Assembly: GCA_024641365.1 (NCBI GenBank)
Contig: JAHEDF010000176.1
Span: 1-7,516 of the forward strand
DNA from: Planctomycetota bacterium
GTDB lineage: Bacteria; Planctomycetota; UBA11346
Reading direction: 5' to 3'
DNA length: 7,516 nucleotides
Each line of letters begins with the position of its first letter. The first letter of the stretch is position 1. Made by a program: the position numbers and the translations under genes. This document shows, in pieces, positions 5,669 to 7,516 of the stretch. The notes under the pieces were generated by a model, which was not told the DNA's origin, made no database searches, and was given only the letters and a program-made list of their open reading frames with translations.

Positions 5669-6865
5669 GTGCCCATCGAATCCTCTGCACAATTAGTGAC
5701 ACCGTGGCCAAACGGCATGATTGCCGTTGTCCCCGTTTTCAATCATGCCGCAACCGTGGGCCAGGTAGTCGCTGAATTAGTCGCAGCCGGTGCGCCGGTG
5801 ATCGTGGTGGATGATGGTTCAACCGATGGGAGCGGTGATGCAGCGCGAGCAGCTGGAGCATTAACAGTAATCGTTCAAAGTGAAAACCAAGGCAAAGGCG
5901 TTGCCTTACGCACGGCGTTTGATCACGCCAATAGTTTAGGATATGACCAAGCATTATCATGCGATGCTGATGGCCAACATCCACTCAGTGAAGCAGTGAA
6001 ACTCGCAAGCGCCGCAAGCGACAAAACTACCATTTACGTGGGATGTCGGGACATGGACCATGCACCGGCGATTAGTCGCTTTGGACGTTGGTGGTCGAAT
6101 TTATGGTCGTGGGTCGCGTGTAATGTGTGGGTTGGTGACAGCCAAAGCGGTTTGCGTGTCTACCCATTACCCTATGTCACTAAATTACCACACACAGCGA
6201 ATCGTTATTCGTATGAAGTCGAAGTATTAGTACGTGGTGTATGGGCAGGATTATTAGTAGAGGCCATTCCGGTTGCAGTTATTTATCCCCCTGATCGCGT
6301 TAGTCATTTTCATAAATTACGTGATAACTGCCGAACCGCTTGGACATTTACTAAACTAGTGACACGTCGATTATGGCCTAAGTCACATAATATTCTTATT
6401 GAACGAGAAAAATTATCACTCAAACAAAAGTTACATAAGATTCTTACCAGTGGCCTCGATCCCGGGCCTGCTGCTGCTGCGTGCGCATTAGGTTCTGCTA
6501 TTGGTGTCGCACCAATACCCGGTTTACAATTTGGCGCGGCAGTATTTTTTGCGTGGCGCTTACGCTTTAATATGCCGCTAGTGTTACTCACCGCAAATTT
6601 AAGTTTTGGTCCCCTGTTGTTTGTATGGGGTGCAATTGCCTCCGCGATTGGCGTGTGGATGCGAACTGGTCAACCGATCTGGGAAAGTTATAGTGGCATA
6701 TTTTCCGAGTTTAAAAATAAGGGCACTAGTTTTAGCGGTATAAATGAATTAATGCTGACTTTTTTAGGCGATTGGTGTTTAGGCAGTTTAATTGTTATTC
6801 CGGTTGTAGCGAGTTTCTTCGCTTTGCTTGGTTATATCGTCTTCTGGTTGGTAAAACGGCGATGA
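5669..6865 (+). CDS. Family 2 glycosyltransferase fused to a DUF2062 membrane domain
   Basis: The N-terminal part (about 17-240) is a GT-A fold family 2 glycosyltransferase. It has VVPVFNH (20-26), VVDDGSTDGS (46-55), NQGKG (73-77) and the metal-binding DADGQHP (99-105). The later motifs DSQSGLRVYP (157-166), YEVEVLVRGVWAG (182-194) and VSHFHKLRDN (211-220) recall, from memory, glycosyltransferases found in aryl-polyene-type clusters. The C-terminal part (about 250-395) matches DUF2062, with GSAIGVAPIPGLQFG (275-289), three or so hydrophobic segments and a basic end (VKRR). The product should therefore be anchored in the inner membrane with its catalytic domain in the cytoplasm, transferring a sugar to a lipid acceptor. 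The start is uncertain: GTG 5669 gives 398 residues without a ribosome site; GTG 5696 or ATG 5717 (MIAVVPVFNH) are also possible, and the last sits nearest the first conserved strand. The stop TGA overlaps the ATG of a 12-codon frame that leads to the acyltransferase. Sugar donor and acceptor cannot be told from sequence. Confidence 0.9.
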   Translation: MPIESSAQLVTPWPNGMIAVVPVFNHAATVGQVVAELVAAGAPVIVVDDGSTDGSGDAARAAGALTVIVQSENQGKGVALRTAFDHANSLGYDQALSCDADGQHPLSEAVKLASAASDKTTIYVGCRDMDHAPAISRFGRWWSNLWSWVACNVWVGDSQSGLRVYPLPYVTKLPHTANRYSYEVEVLVRGVWAGLLVEAIPVAVIYPPDRVSHFHKLRDNCRTAWTFTKLVTRRLWPKSHNILIEREKLSLKQKLHKILTSGLDPGPAAAACALGSAIGVAPIPGLQFGAAVFFAWRLRFNMPLVLLTANLSFGPLLFVWGAIASAIGVWMRTGQPIWESYSGIFSEFKNKGTSFSGINELMLTFLGDWCLGSLIVIPVVASFFALLGYIVFWLVKRR

Positions 6866-6900
6866 AACTATTTACGTATGAAAATGTAATCGTCGCATGA
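6862..6900 (+). other. 12-codon bridging reading frame between two genes
   Basis: The frame encodes MKLFTYENVIVA. Its ATG overlaps the glycosyltransferase stop as ATGA (6862-6865), and its TGA overlaps the acyltransferase start as ATGA (6897-6900). There is no Shine-Dalgarno ahead of either ATG, so a ribosome that ends on the glycosyltransferase could restart here and again at the acyltransferase. The peptide itself may have no function. Chance cannot be excluded for so short a frame. Confidence 0.3.
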
Positions 6901-7516
6901 CAGCGGCCACTAAAAAATGGACCGGGCGATCACATGGCAGTGCGTTTGGCCACTGGTTAGTTCACATGGCCGCTCGTATAGGCGGATTAACCTTTTGCTA
7001 TCTCTTTATTATTCCACCAACACTTATTTTATTTATTCGACTTCATGAACGGCGACGTATTTGCATGCGTTATTGGAAACGCATGCGTCCTCATTTAGGA
7101 CGGTGGGGACAGACCCTGATGGCTTGGCGTCATTTTTATTCATTTGCGCGCCACTTAGCTGATCGCTTTATTGCCAGTGCTGCACCAGGGAAAATACATC
7201 ATCGCAGCTTGAGTTATGAAACGCTCAAAAAAGGAACTGCGCATAAAAACGGGTGTGTCATTTTATCGGCACATCTTGGTAATTGGGAATTAAGCGGGCG
7301 CTATTTAGATAATTATAGCCTGTCCACTATGCATATTGTTATGCTGCAAGCTGAAGATCCTGCCGTTGCGGCACAAGTACGCGAGGCGCTTGATGCAAAA
7401 GGTCTGAAAATAATTGATTTAGTCGATTCGTTCGCCGCCAGCCTAAGTATCGCAAGTGCGCTACGTCATGGAGAGACGTGTTGCATGTTAGGGGATCGCA
7501 CCGTCGGCAGTGACGA
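6897..7516 (+). CDS. LpxL/HtrB-type lysophospholipid acyltransferase-like protein (5' part only)
   Basis: The gene starts at ATG 6897; an in-frame stop just upstream leaves no earlier start, and the frame stays open to the window edge with 206 full codons visible. The product begins MTAATKKWTGRSHGSAFGHW, then a hydrophobic anchor (about 30-48, ending LILFIRLHERR), WRHFYSFARHLADR (77-90) and HLGNWELS (126-133). The last is the HxxxxE/D catalytic motif of the LPLAT/LpxL family, and MLGDRTVGSD follows near the visible end. These enzymes move an acyl chain from acyl carrier protein or CoA to a lipid at the inner membrane. The start resembles acyltransferases of aryl-polyene-type clusters more than housekeeping LpxL, as far as I recall. 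It lies 31 bases after the glycosyltransferase and near a dedicated acyl carrier protein, a likely acyl donor. There is no clear ribosome site, so translation may be coupled to the gene before it. Confidence 0.88.
   Translation, partial: MTAATKKWTGRSHGSAFGHWLVHMAARIGGLTFCYLFIIPPTLILFIRLHERRRICMRYWKRMRPHLGRWGQTLMAWRHFYSFARHLADRFIASAAPGKIHHRSLSYETLKKGTAHKNGCVILSAHLGNWELSGRYLDNYSLSTMHIVMLQAEDPAVAAQVREALDAKGLKIIDLVDSFAASLSIASALRHGETCCMLGDRTVGSD

Noticed and set aside
5649..5696. A 15-codon upstream frame ending TAG that overlaps a possible GTG start (TAGTG) of the glycosyltransferase
   Set aside because: There is no ribosome site ahead of the ATG and the true start of the glycosyltransferase is unsettled, so coupling cannot be supported.

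Overview
The window looks like chromosomal DNA of a Gram-negative bacterium. A lipobox lipoprotein and an LpxL/HtrB-type acyltransferase both imply an outer membrane. The base composition is moderate, with many TTA leucine codons. I cannot place the species. The small basic protein at the left end and the aryl-polyene-like genes at the right end would fit a proteobacterium or a PVC-type bacterium, but that is a guess. No rRNA, tRNA, CRISPR array, transposase or integrase is visible.

Left part (1-1118): the possible tail of an upstream gene, a 38-residue Lys/Arg-rich protein, and a perfect 18-bp hairpin that serves as a bidirectional terminator. On the minus strand follow an unrecognised basic protein (245-694) and a 51-residue lipoprotein (809-964). 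Between these two minus-strand genes lies a hairpin whose T-run points along the plus strand, where no protein gene is seen.

Middle (1119-5110): a large HEAT-like helical-repeat protein on the plus strand converges on a membrane protein of the MgtC/SapB + DUF4010 type on the minus strand. The convergent gap (3576-3781) is packed with short palindromes and repeated words and looks like a dispersed intergenic repeat. A strong 15-bp hairpin lies directly against the ribosome binding site of the membrane protein gene.

Right part (5192-7516): an acyl carrier protein on the minus strand is divergent from a plus-strand pair. The pair is a family 2 glycosyltransferase fused to a DUF2062 membrane domain, and an LpxL-like acyltransferase that runs off the window. 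The motifs of the glycosyltransferase and acyltransferase, next to a stand-alone acyl carrier protein, resemble the edge of an aryl-polyene/xanthomonadin-type lipid cluster. There, acyl chains built on carrier protein are moved to a membrane lipid. A 12-codon reading frame bridges the two plus-strand genes with an ATGA overlap at each end. The rest of such a cluster, if present, lies to the right of the window.
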